Below are positions 21,552-31,700 of a stretch of DNA of 64,000 nucleotides, piece by piece; positions within the stretch are counted from its first letter, which is position 1, and each line of letters begins with the position of its first letter. Origin of the DNA: Carposina sasakii (lineage: Eukaryota; Arthropoda; Insecta; Lepidoptera; Carposinidae); contig CP053149.1 in assembly GCA_014607495.2 (NCBI GenBank), positions 15,078,120 through 15,142,119 on the forward strand, read 5' to 3'. Under the pieces are notes generated by a model that was not told the DNA's origin, searched no databases, and saw nothing but the letters and a program-made list of their open reading frames with translations. The position numbers and the translations under genes are program-made.

Positions 21552-21655
21552 TTAGTCCTGCGCTCATGCGAGGCTTTACTAGAATACATCAGCTGCATCT
21601 CCTTCCGCGCATGTCGTAAGAGCTGATTAAGAAACTCTGGGGGCTCCCTAAGACG
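21552..21655 (-). repeat. Dispersed repeat family D, copy D3
   Basis: 'GCTTTACTAGAATACATCAG', 'CTGCATCTCCTTCCGCGCAT' and 'GTCGTAAGAGCTGATTAAG' match the reverse of D1 and D8. Non-coding. Confidence 0.65.
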
Positions 21656-21711
21656 ATGAGCTAGCTTAATTATTATTGTCACTGATCTTTTGCTTCTGAC
21701 CCCGATATGCT

Positions 21712-21905
21712 AATCATACATACATATAATCACGCCTTTATCCCTTCCGGGGTAGGCAGAGCACCAAGGGCCGATAGGACCACATGGTGCCACTTCTGAC
21801 CAATTTAGAGGGTATAGCTGAGATGTACAAGTTCGGTTAGTAGTGACAGGTGGTCAGCCCATCGCCTACAAAACGTCAAAACCCTCAAGTGCTTCTCACG
21901 TGCTT
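21712..21905 (+). repeat. Dispersed repeat family C, copy C1
   Basis: Begins at CATACATACATATAATCACG and continues with 'CCTTTATCCCTTCCGGGGTA', 'GGCAGAGCACCAAGGGCCGA' and, further in, 'GACAGGTGGTCAGCCCATCG'. Shorter copies are at 23446-23570 and 50938-51005. The (CATA)n start is the simple-repeat tail of a retroposon read from its 3' end, so transcription was probably on the minus strand. Confidence 0.7.
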
Positions 21906-23445
21906 TTACACGATGTTTCATGATAAATTGATTATATTATAATACCAGATTTGTAGATTCTTTATTATTTATTTGAAACTAATATGAAGATTTGTTACGA
22001 TCTTGCTATTATCAACCCAGACATAACCGTAAACACAGTAAATACGAGTATCAATGTTTACGAGCATCAAAGTAAAACCTCTTTGACAAATTCAATTTTT
22101 ACGTATATTACGAATCCAACGTTTTTGTTGTTCCTTTTATTTTTCCGGTAAATTACATCAATCTCTGCAACAAAGAGCCTCGCTTTTACAATATTAGTAT
22201 AACAAGACTAAAGTTTAGTGTCCCATATGGTTGTACATTATTGCAGAACACGGCAGGGAAGGGCGGAAAAACCTATCAAGCAAGCAATACAGAGGTTTAT
22301 TGCTACAGTATAACATTTCATTTGCATAGTATAAGTAAATCCTAATATAGCCTGGCAAAAATAATGTCGCATAAAGTCACTTTTTACCTTCTTGTTTACA
22401 TGCCGACGTAAAAATGAAATTACAGTATAAACATCATTACTTAATCTATGTTTTTATTACAATTATTTAGGGACAATGAATATGGGTCGTTTTATCTAAT
22501 TTTATGGGAGGATAAATTTTTACGTTGCTTTTGAATCTTCTGAGGGCGCGTTTATTGAGTCTACTACAGGGTTTCCAATGTTACAAATATTGCTAACAGT
22601 ATGGAAGACCAGCGCTGTTTGGTAACAGCTGATTACCTATTGTAAATGCTACATTTAATTCTTTATTATGTTTATCAAATAAAGATTGCATTCATACTAG
22701 GGCAGTTGTCAATTTATCTCTATAGATTCTTGCTAGGTCCCTCCCGGAATTTCTTTTTATGAATGTGGACTAGGCGAAAGAGGTATATTTGGAACGAGCT
22801 AAATAGAGTTTGGAAGTCTCTACGCGTCCCTTATAGGACATGTCTGTATGTATGTATTTGCATTTTTCTGGAATTGCAATATGGCAGGAATAAGTAGTTT
22901 TCTTAATAAATTCAAGTAAAATAGTGCTTAAATATCAAAAAACAAAACTTTGTTTGAAAACTTATGTGCAAAACACAAGCCTACCTAAAAAAAGGTGCCA
23001 AGTGTAAATAGATAAATAACGTTCCTATCGTTGACCATAAGCCATCAGTATACTAGCACTACGTTTATGAAATAACAATTTGTCGGATCATAGAAAGGTT
23101 TCCTAAAGGTCGTTTTTTTCTCAGCAAGTAATCATCTTTCACTCTGAGTTGACCCTCCGTGACATTTGCACTCCTTTGTGCCATGACTTTGATCTTTGTC
23201 ACGCACAACAGACGACGTTTTATCGCCTGATATTATTCTGGACTTTAATCCTTTTGTGTGCAGAAGGAGGTTGAGATGTATGTAATCGTCTCTGTGTATT
23301 TTGAAAATACCTAAAGGTCACTTTTATATGTATAGGTACTTACGTCTATGACTACTTGCTTTAGATCCTATAAAAATATCTCATTTTGAGTAGGAGTAGG
23401 ATTAGGAGTCCTAACCTAACTTAAGACTTAAATTTCGGCCACATT
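21906..23445. other. Gene-free AT-rich stretch
   Basis: Nothing recognised. Confidence 0.5.
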
Positions 23446-23570
23446 TTACATACATACATACATAATCACGCCTTTATCCCTTTCGAGGTAGGCAGAGTAC
23501 CAAGGGCCGATAGAACCACATGGTGTCACTTCTAACCAAATTTGAGGGAATAGTTGAGAAATCACATTTT
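23446..23570 (+). repeat. Dispersed repeat family C, copy C2
   Basis: 'TACATACATACATAATCACG', 'CCTTTATCCCTTTCGAGGTA' and 'GGCAGAGTACCAAGGGCCGA' match C1; the 3' half is lost. The next stretch, 23571-24167, has no recognised feature. Confidence 0.7.
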
Positions 23571-24167
23571 GAAACATTTTTCGTTCCCTCATTATTAACA
23601 TAAATAAAAAATATAGATATTTTTTATTTTATTTTAATTATTCAACAAAAATCCACAGCTATTCTTACAGGTTACACATTAAAAATGTTTGCATTTATCG
23701 GAATTCGAACCCAGGCCCTATGGTGCAGCATGCAGGCAGAGTCCCTACCACATGCGCAAATCAGTAATCTATCTTTGCCTTAATTAACTGCATACCAAAG
23801 AATAATATATAACCTTATTTTAGTGACATTGAATAGAGGAAATCTAGACATTAATTGTGTAAATTATTATCGTCTAAAACCATACGCAATATTCACGTTG
23901 TCACTAAAGTGCACATAAAGCCAACATCAAAGCGTGCGTCAAAAGAGGTACCTACCTACATGCACGGGATGCATCTATCCGGCACATCTGGCGTTTAACC
24001 CGCATCCGCGAAATAGACAGAATAACGCAAGTGTGCAAAATGGAATAGAATAGAATTAATGACATGTATCATTTGAACAAATGATTCCATTTTTTCATTA
24101 ATAGGAGAGTGAACAAATCTCCTTTCTTAGGTATTACGTAACTAAGTTTTCTGATTTTAATTTGGAA

Positions 24168-24208
24168 GTATATAGAGTTAATACATTGTATGTGTTAACT
24201 CTATATAC
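24168..24208. repeat. 17-bp stem hairpin
   Basis: GTATATAGAGTTAATAC and GTGTTAACTCTATATAC are inverted complements with one mismatch around a 7-nt centre. Its right tip is also the TA target of the MITE that starts at 24208. It could be a tiny fold-back relic. Confidence 0.75.
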
Positions 24209-24420
24209 AGGGTGTGTGTGAGTCAGGAAAACACTGAAATACTAAGCAAGTAGCATTGTTTCGAGTTATACGACAGTGTTATTACTCGCAGGAAATGCAT
24301 TTTCAATCATATTATCGGCAATGTTTGCTTTGCGCGCTAATTGTATCGGGCGATCCTATGACTAGTTAAATAAGCTTATTCAGAATCAAGGTCTGGAGTC
24401 GCTCTATCAATATTACCCTG
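24208..24420. mobile_element. Small TA-flanked MITE (CAGGGT...ACCCTG)
   Basis: 213 bp between TA dinucleotides (24206-24207 and 24421-24422), starting CAGGGTGTGTG and ending TATTACCCTG. The terminal repeat is short (~6 bp), and the interior has no frame. The form matches other TA-targeting MITEs here. 24421-24957 is featureless. Confidence 0.6.
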
Positions 24421-24957
24421 TATAATATAGCAATTCCGATCATATCCATTTAACTATATGCGTATAAACATTAGCAAAAATACAAGCTTTCCTTACTTAT
24501 ACACAATATTATCTGCACAAGATATTTTTCAGTAGACATAAATATTAATAGAAGATAGTTCATAAAATATATAACTAGCTTCCTAAATTTTGCAGACGAT
24601 AAACTCATAATTTATATTGTTTCACCCCGCGCCACACATATTGTAAATATACAAGAGCTATATGTTTTGTTCTCTGTGAGTAAATATTTGGTTTATACCA
24701 AGGATAAAAGATGCAGGAGCGGAATTATCACAGTGCAAAATTTCATATAAAAGCACGTCGATAATATAATTTTTATGTGTATTCTAATGAGATTGTTACT
24801 TGAGAAAAAAAATATACTATTTTATCAATCTACGACGCTGTGCACCACTGTATGGTTAAGGTTTCGTACCCAAATAGGTAAAAAACACGTAACTATCACG
24901 GAATATGTAATGCTAATTTAGATATTTTTCTGTATCACATCACATTTCGTAGTATTT

Positions 24958-25105
24958 ATATTATCTTCTTACCAACCCGCTTGCCCAGCGTGGTGACTAT
25001 GGGCAAATACCCCCCACGGCAGTCTTGTGGCGTGCCCTGGGGGAGACCTACGTCCAGTAGTGGACTGCAATAGGCTGATGATGATGATGGTGATGATATT
25101 ATCTT
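24958..25105 (+). mobile_element. Truncated retroposon copy S3 with 10-bp duplication
   Basis: Insert 24968-25095 (128 bp) between perfect ATATTATCTT copies (24958-24967 and 25096-25105). It retains only the 3' part of the family ('GTGGTGACTATGGGCAAATA', 'GTCCAGTAGTGGACTGCAAT') plus a GATGATG tail. 5' truncation with a duplication is the LINE-type insertion footprint. Confidence 0.9.
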
Positions 25106-25125
25106 GTCGTTACGGAATCATTACG

Positions 25126-25379
25126 GTGACGGCCGATTGGTGTAGTTGGTAGTGGCCCTGCCTGCGACGCCATAGATCCTGGGTTCGAATCCCGGTAGGT
25201 GCCAACCTTGATGTGATGAATATCGATGTTTGTTTCCGAGTCATAGATGTTTATATACTTACTATCTATGTATTTATATACCGTTGCTTAGTACCCATGA
25301 CACAAGACCTTAGGGATCTTAGTGTGGGTCTAGGTCAATGAGTTGTGAAGTGTGTGAATATTTATTTATTTATTTATCA
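25126..25379 (+). mobile_element. tRNA-headed SINE with (TTTA)n tail
   Basis: The head 25131-25203 has a box A (TGGTGTAGTTGG, 25138-25149) and a perfect box B (GGTTCGAATCC, 25182-25192), followed by CCGG at the T-arm end. These would drive polymerase III. The body ('TGTTTCCGAGTCATAGATGT', 'CACAAGACCTTAGGGATCTT', 'GTGTGGGTCTAGGTCAATGAG' split) continues to a TTTATTTATTTA tail. The head does not close into a good acceptor stem, so it is a SINE and not a working tRNA. It lies 20 bp from the S3 insertion. Confidence 0.9.
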
Positions 25380-25900
25380 TCTTTCTGTCCTTACCCCTAT
25401 ATTTATGAGGTCGGCGCAATATGGTTTCTGTCGAAATTTACATTGCTAAATTTTTAGCATTTATTTTACGGCTGGCCTAAACCAGGACTTGGCGCAAAAA
25501 TACGCTTCGAGTTGCGCAACGCGCCGGTATCTTAAGAGTTCCTTAAAGGGGGCCACATGGGTCAGAGAGTTTGACCTATTTGGGAAGGGAAAGATGCAAC
25601 TGGACGCGGGCCGGGCAAGTCGACCCCTACGGTATTACCAGGGTGCACCCGGCCACTTGAGCTGCCACTGCCGCCGGCCAGTTCACGAAAGAAGAGGAAT
25701 GAGAAATAAAAGGAAGGAAAGCTACCGCTCGTCGTTACAGAATATTCATTCTAATATGCTTGCTCCGCTTTAATTCCGGCCTTCCATTTTGAGACGCATG
25801 TGTATTGGGTATGTATAGGTATAGTGAATTCTAATATGCTTGCTCCGTATTGTGTATGTATTGTGATAATTAATGCCAACGATAAATATTTATACATATA
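25380..25900 (+). repeat. Decayed repeat sharing a block with 32.45 kb
   Basis: 'GGTCGGCGCAATATGGTTTC' and 'TTTACGGCTGGCC' (25407-25475) recur at 32465-32530. There they precede a degenerate LINE C-terminus, so this is probably the same LINE family in worse condition. The GC-rich segment to 25690 has no uninterrupted motif-bearing frame. 'TTCTAATATGCTTGCTCCG' occurs twice (about 25749 and 25829), a small direct duplication. Confidence 0.45.
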
Positions 25901-26096
25901 CAGGGTGTTTTTTCGTTGCCACCCTTAACGAAGGGTACGTACTCTATACATCAAATAAAGTTAGTTTATGCCAAAAGAACCTAATATCTTGGAAACCAGA
26001 CACTTCCCAGGTATGCTTCCATGGAGAAAAATTTATCATGATGATGAGGAGATGAGGAGGTAGTTTTCGGGAACGTTGACAACCAAAAAACATGTT
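25901..26096 (+). repeat. MITE family A, copy A2 (internally deleted)
   Basis: Starts TA|CAGGGTGTTTTTTCGTTGCC and holds the first ~75 and last ~120 bp of the family. The middle block with GCTACGCGCGTCT is missing, leaving 196 bp. The end reads AAAAAACATGTTA. 26097-26476 shows nothing recognised. Confidence 0.85.
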
Positions 26097-26476
26097 ACTC
26101 AGGTTATATTAAGGCATTAGGGACACAAGAAACTGCAGCTGGAACTGGTCCTTTTAAGGATTTCTTATGAAAGCAGTCGTTGCACAGTGGTTTAAGTTCG
26201 ACTCTATAATCGATAAAGTTTAAATGTTGAAATATTACCACTTAGATATTATCAAGAAGGGTTCTTTTAACTGGCTATTAAATATGATTTTCCTGTAAAG
26301 CTATTTTACGCCTTTTAGATAAAGATTTTGGTGAGGTGATGAATCTCAGTTATGAAATCTGTAACAATAGACATTGACAGTTTGATGTACATTGACGTAA
26401 GTTTATTTTTTTATGGAGTGCTGAGTGCTGAAAACTTGCCCTAGACGACATGATATATCCTCTTGTCCTATATTTA

Positions 26477-26830
26477 TCTATACATATAATAAAAATGTAA
26501 CGGATGGCTGTCTGTACATGGAAGATATATGAGAAAAAATATTATAGGATAATCGTAATAGTACCCAAAACAATGATTTTTGGAATTTTTGCCTGTTTGT
26601 CGGTTTGTCTGTTTGTGCGTTTGTGCACGTTAATCTCAGAAACGGCTGAACCGATTTTGAGCAAGTTTTCAGGTATATATTGTGACCGGTCCCACTTAAC
26701 ATATAGGCTAACATATTTCCCATATTTCCCATACTTAACATATTTCCCGGGAAAATGTTTTCATCTCGGATAATTTCGATATTTTATTTTTTCTGTAGTC
26801 CACGCGGACGGAGTCGCTGGCGTCCACTTA
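26477..26830 (+). mobile_element. Lep1-like Helitron (H4)
   Basis: 5' end TCTATACATATAATAAAAAT preceded by A, as in H2. It shares the GTCTGTTTGTGCGTTTGTGC tract and 'AACATATAGGCTA'. It has an extra local 'TATTTCCCATA' triplication near 26715. The 3' end reads GTCCACTTA, so the terminal CTAG is mutated. Non-coding. 26831-27468 holds no recognised feature. Confidence 0.88.
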
Positions 26831-27820
26831 ATAAGTCACTTAATAAGAGCAGATCCAATAATACTACACTTAAACTTAACTTTTCTAAATCCGACAACTT
26901 TACCCGGAATCCGTTACGATGTAGCGCACTTTGCCAGTTGTTCGGAAGCCGTACGTGACACCGCAGACGTTACAGGTATGTCATGGAAATTAGCGGAAAT
27001 GTTGAGTTTTGAGCACACGTGGCTCATAAGGTTTGTTCGATTTGACGGATATTCTTATCAATATGTTCTCTACTGCTGCAGCATTTGCATCTACTACTGC
27101 TACATCTACTTTCTGTGTCCATTGTCAAGTATAGGCCTTCTTAACACGGTCCTGCGACGGCCTTATCTCATCAACAGCGCAGTTGGTAATGTCCGACCAC
27201 TGGGTACACCCTTTGTCTAGTTGCATGACCCGTGCCCACCTTTCTATCACCAATCTTGTCCATCTACGGTGTATTTTGAGGTCAAACACCTCCTACCATA
27301 CCACAGAATCAGTAGGTATTAGGTAATGCTGATGACTAAAGCTTTCTTCGTTATGGCAGAATACTTCTGTGTGACTACTGCATTATATAAAGCTCAACAA
27401 AAGCATTAGATTTTCGCTTAATCTCAAAATTATCGCGTAATGAAACTGATGACCTTTTCTATTACGTATACAGGGTGTCCAAGAACCTGGCGTCCAACTG
27501 GATTCCCACGATGCCCCAAGTTCTAACAGTACTCAGAAAAATATTTTAAAAAATCCACCCCATGTACTTACAGAATTATACTGATTTCAAAAAAAAGGGG
27601 GAAATGAGCACCCTGTGACATACTTTTGAATGCTGTGACTGCTAATGCTGATAATTTCGATATTTATTGGAGGTTTTGTAATCTAGGGTATTGCTGTGTC
27701 TAAATAGAATGTAAAAATAAAGTACTTATTGTACCATTTTAAAATAAAATATTATTTTAACTAAAGGTGATATGGAAAACTATTGAATTTCGCAACTTTG
27801 ACCGACTGTAGTGTAAAAAA

Positions 27821-28605
27821 GCGGGTGGGGCTGTGTCGGGGCACACGGCCGTTGGTTTTAACGTGAAACGTCTATGTTAGCGAATCGCTTTTAAAGTAAA
27901 AGATTGAAATGAAAACAAGATGGACGCTGTTTTAAGTATTTTAATAAAAAAAGAACAGGTACGTAATAGAAACATAAAATACATAGCAAATGTTTATATA
28001 TTTATTGTCACTTTCTGGTTATTTTAAGTAGCAGCCGCCCACGACTTCGTCCGCGTGAGGGGGCGTTGTACCCGTGCGAAGCCGGGCAGGTTGTTGTATA
28101 GACTGTAGCCTTCCTTGGTAAATGGGCTATCTAACACTGAAAGAATTTTTCAAATCAGACCAGTAGTTCCTGAGATTAGCGCGTTCAAACAAACAAACAA
28201 ACAAACTCTTCAGCTTTATAATATTAGTATAGATATAAATACTGTCCAAATTACACTTATTTTTGTATAAATCAATCGGTTCAAATAAACTTGACAAACA
28301 CACGAAAGAATCACCACGCTATAAAGTCGGAGTCACGAGTTACACTGAATAGAAACAAGCGTGAGCGCCGGTTTCGCACAGTTATCGCAGTATCCCTCCC
28401 CCGCCGCCCCGCTTGACCCCGACACGAACTCAATGTCATAACAGCGAGCTGACTATATAAGTGAAATATTTACACCACATTTTTGTTTCTAAGACCAATA
28501 GTTTTTGAATTATTAAGGTACGATGATATAGACCTTTTCGTTACGGTCCAGTTTTTAAACCTGGTACCCGTATGTGTCGGCGCGATTTTAAAGACGTTTC
28601 ACGTC
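27821..28605. mobile_element. Non-autonomous element X, copy 1 (785 bp, nested)
   Basis: Boundaries are exact because the uninterrupted right mariner TIR shows the empty site (GTGTAAAAAAATGTACC). X starts GCGGGTGGGGCTGTGTCGGG and ends TTTCACGTC. The A-run is longer by ~4, consistent with a short AAAA duplication. Near its ends are inverted 19-mers, GTTTTAACGTGAAACGTCT and its complement with one mismatch. A GC-rich 35-bp extension is present only on the left. It has a TATA-like CTATATAAG and no frame. It contains a Helitron fragment (28028-28213). Confidence 0.9.
28028..28213 (-). mobile_element. Helitron fragment carried inside X copy 1 (H5a)
   Basis: On the minus strand it opens TCTATACTAATATTATAAAG and closes CACGCGGACGAAGTCGTGGG, the two end regions of the Lep1-like Helitron family. 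(GTTT)n sits in between. The same fragment occurs at the same place in X copy 2, so it entered X before X multiplied. Confidence 0.85.
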
Positions 28606-29257
28606 AAAAAATGTACCAAAATAGTATGGCAAGTGACGTCAAATTTTGACGCGTTTATTCCTCTTTTTAAAAAGGTATAATACTTACACATTAATTTGAA
28701 AAAAAAAATTTTTGATAATATTTTTACTCAACAACCCAATTTTTACGATGTCTTACAGAATTCTTAGAAAGAAAAATTTACGACGAATTGAATCTAACCT
28801 CTAAAGAATTACTATTGTATGCTCATAAAAATAACAACAGGCCTCTCAAAAAACAGGTTAGACCGTAAGGGACGGTATGTGCATGCATCTCACCATAGTG
28901 ATTCGTTATTACAACAGGAGGGAGCAAGACAGAAACTATCTTTGCGATTTGCTGGTTCTTCTTTATGGTACCCCATTATTCAGGTAAGAGTGAGGGAGAA
29001 AAAGGTTAGAGGTGCGAGTGAGATAGATAGTGACGCTATCTGGGATCGTGCTATTTAGGATAACAGTACGGTCAGTACGCGTCACTGCCTCCTGCCGTTA
29101 CTACGCACCTCTCTCTTATTGTTACCATTGATCACGTACTACGATTTAAAGCTTTGTTTATTGGACTCGATTACTTTTTGTGCTCTGGACTTTGAAACGA
29201 ACTCTTTACGACGACCTTTGCCTGTGTTTGGACAGTTTGTGTTTTGTGTGTGCTACC

Positions 29258-30307
29258 ATGGCGACCTACACTCCGCAAGAATACGCAAATATGCACTACA
29301 TTTATGGAGAATGTAGAGGTAATGGACGAGCTGCAGCGAGACTTTACAGAGAAAGGTATCCGAGGGCTACGCGATATCCCGACCATCGAGTTTTCATTAA
29401 TGTGCACAGATCACTATGTGACGGGCGGTTCCCCAATCAAGTAGCTGGTGAAGGACGACCCGTAAATGACTTCATGCGATGAAGTTTTAGAGGCGGTGTC
29501 GGCAAATCCAAGCATCTCTGTGCGAGGAATAGAAGCTGATACGGGGATACCGAAGAGCACAGCACACAGTATTCTCCAAAAAGAAGAATATCATCCGTAC
29601 CACGTACAGCGAGTGCAAAGTCTTTTACCTCGAGACTATCCGAGCCGAGTCGCGTTTTGTGAAACAATCCTGCAAAAACATCGAGAAGACGAAAACTTTA
29701 TCGACAAAATTTTGTGGTCAGATGAATCAACATTTAAGAAGGATGGCTACATGAACCTACACAACTTGCACGAGTGGCATGTGGAAAATCCGCACTTGAT
29801 GCGAGAAGATAGATCCCAGTACCGGTTCAAAGTGAACATGTGGACCGGTATTCTCTGTGGGATTATTATTGGTCCATTTGAGATGCCCGAGAATTTGACT
29901 GGCGAATCATATTTAAATTTTCTTCAAAATGATTTGCCAAACTTACTAGAAGAGACCCCACCAGATATGTGGTTCCAACACGACGGCTGTCCAGCACATT
30001 TTCGCGTATCCGTTAGAGAGTTTTTGGACGAGCAATACCCGAACAGGTGGATTGGGCGATCAGGAACAATTCCGTGGCCAGCCCGCTCACCTGACTTAAA
30101 TCCGCTGGATTTTTTTTCTGGGGAACTATGAAGGAGCTCGTTTATGCGAAGCCCATTAATGACATCGCTGACCATCGTGAGAAGATAACACAAGCAGTGC
30201 AGGTGATACGTCAAAAAAGTTACTCGCGAAACATAAAGCGGTCCTTTTTAAGGAGAGTGAGAGCTTGTATTGCCGCGGGTGGTCAACATTTTGAACATTT
30301 ATTGTAA
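29258..30307 (+). pseudogene. DDD transposase (Tc1/mariner superfamily), two frameshifts
   Basis: Would cut and paste its own element at TA sites. The N-terminal piece 29258-29482 starts MATYTPQEYANMHYIYGECR and carries a helix-turn-helix-like stretch (NGRAAARLYRERYP). A +1 shift near 29466-29480 leads to the main frame 29466-30131: second helix-turn-helix (ISVRGIEADTGIPKSTAHSI), first catalytic Asp in LWSDEST, second in FQHDGCPAHF, third in WPARSPDLNPLDFF. I count 36 residues between the last two (DD36D). An eight-T run at ~30109-30116 shifts the frame again. The final ~60 codons continue to TAA at 30305. Total length is ~350 codons, usual for the superfamily. The start is the first ATG, with ACC before it. 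Confidence 0.9.
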
Positions 30308-30963
30308 TAAAATATCTTTAAACTAACATTCTTTGCTTTTATTCTACTGGGAACCCATCTACCTGTGTGTATTTCCTTCTTGCTCACTCTTGGAACCGAA
30401 GTAAATAATAGTAGTAACATAACAGTTTCTAAGATAAGAAAGGGTCCGACAGTTACCGTTAGTAGGTAGGCACTTCGTAAAAATTGGGTTGTTGAGTAAA
30501 AATATTATCAAAATTTTTTTTTTCAAATTAATGTGTAAGTATTATACCTTTTTAAAAAGAGGAATAAACGCGTCAAAATTTGACGTCACTTGCCATACTA
30601 TTTTGGTACATTTTTTTACACTACAGTCGGTCAAAGTTGCGAAATTCAATAGTTTTCCATATCACCTTTAGTTAAAATAATATTTTATTTTAAAATGGTA
30701 CAATAAGTACTTTATTTTTACATTCTATTTAGACACAGCAATACCCTAGATTACAAAACCTCCAATAAATATCGAAATTATCAGCATTAGCAGTCACAGC
30801 ATTCAAAAGTATGTCACAGGGTGCTCATTTCCCCTTTTTTTTTGAAATCAGTATAATTCTGTAAGTACATGGGGTGGATTTTTTAAAATATTTTTCTGAG
30901 TACTGTTAGAACTTGGGGCATCGTGGGAATCCAGTTGGACGCCAGGTTCTTGGACATCCTGTA

Positions 30964-31118
30964 TAAGGTCTACCAAAAAGTACTTATTATCTTTTGACAC
31001 GAAACTAGGTAGGTAAAAAAAAAACAACTTTCATTATGGGACCAACTCCGAAATAGTAAAAAAAATCAGCTACCTAATTTCGTGTCAAAAGATAGTCAGT
31101 ACTTTTTGGTAGACCTTA
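30964..31118. mobile_element. MITE B, TA-flanked, ~45-bp inverted arms
   Basis: 155 bp starting TAAGGTCTACCAAAAAGTAC and ending with its complement. Arms match for ~45 bp with small differences (TTATTATC against TGACTATC). It uses TA on both sides and directly abuts the mariner (TA 30962-30963) and MITE A3 (TA 31119-31120). A partial second copy lies at 19346-19443. Confidence 0.88.
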
Positions 31119-31120
31119 TA

Positions 31121-31476
31121 CAGGTTGTTTTTTTGTGGCCAACGAAGGGAACATACTCTATACATCAAATAAAGTAAGTTTTTTCAAAAAAAAAATGCTG
31201 GGAATTTTTTTTTTATTACTTGATCGGGCGAAATTTATAGTGTCTAGTGCTTATGTTAGTTTTTTTTTATAGACAGATATTAATTATTTATCGTGAAAAA
31301 ATCTTGCTACGCGCGTCTATATGCATTTATGCAGAAAAACGCAGTCTATTAACTCAACTTTGGACCCATATATTTTGGAAACCAGACACTTCCCAGGTAT
31401 GCTTCCACGGAGAAAAATGATCGTGATAATGAGGAGATTCCGTAGTTTTCGGGAACGTTGACGACCAAAAATCCTG
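31121..31476 (+). repeat. MITE family A, copy A3
   Basis: 356 bp, TA|CAGGTTGTTTTTTTGTGG...CAAAAATCCTG|TA. It has all internal landmarks (CTACGCGCGTCT, GCAGAAAAACGCAGTC, TTGGAAACCAGAC). Terminal repeats are short and imperfect (CAGG-TGTTTTT / AAAAATCCTG). It is followed by a pentanucleotide (ATATT)n run at 31477-31507. Confidence 0.9.
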
Positions 31477-31507
31477 TATATTATATTATATTATATTATA
31501 TTATATT
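31477..31507. repeat. (ATATT)n microsatellite
   Basis: About six uninterrupted units of a five-base repeat directly after MITE A3, beginning within its TA target. Confidence 0.9.
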
Positions 31508-31700
31508 CGCCTTGACTATTTGTTAATAGGAAGCCTTAACTTGGATCATATTCGCATACACGAACCCACAATTAGTTCCCGTTAGGCTATCTCTTCTAAT
31601 ATCATCATGAATATTCATGATAATATCTTTGCGAAAAGCTTTGATGTCACTCGAATAAAATTAGGGTCTATAGTAATTTTATTACTATTCAAAGGCTATA

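Larger units (their letters stand above)
27471..30961 (+). mobile_element. Tc1/mariner-superfamily transposon with ~487-bp TIRs
   Basis: Flanked by TA (27469-27470 and 30962-30963). The ends are CAGGGTGTCCAAGAACCTGG and, reversed from the right, CAGGATGTCCAAGAACCTGG. The right TIR is 30475-30961. The left TIR is 27471-28748 but is split at the A-run by 785-bp element X (27821-28605). Without X the element is ~2.7 kb. A transposase frame with two frameshifts lies between the TIRs (29258-30307). The segments 28749-29257 and 30308-30474 are non-coding. TIRs this long are unusual, since classical mariners have ~30 bp. Confidence 0.93.

Noticed and set aside
25131..25203. Functional tRNA gene
   Set aside because: Boxes A and B are good but the acceptor ends do not pair, and the sequence continues into a body and a (TTTA)n tail, so it is a SINE.
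25489..25773. 94-codon GC-rich frame as a gene
   Set aside because: It lies in a decayed repeat related to 32.45 kb, starts at a random ATG and has no domain.
27821..28605. Element X as a solo LTR
   Set aside because: The true ends, known from the empty site, are GCGGG and CGTC, not TG...CA, and no internal retroelement with these ends is seen.
29171..30214. Minus-strand frames of 76-96 codons at 29171-29407, 29437-29667 and 29924-30214
   Set aside because: They are antisense to the transposase and have no motifs.
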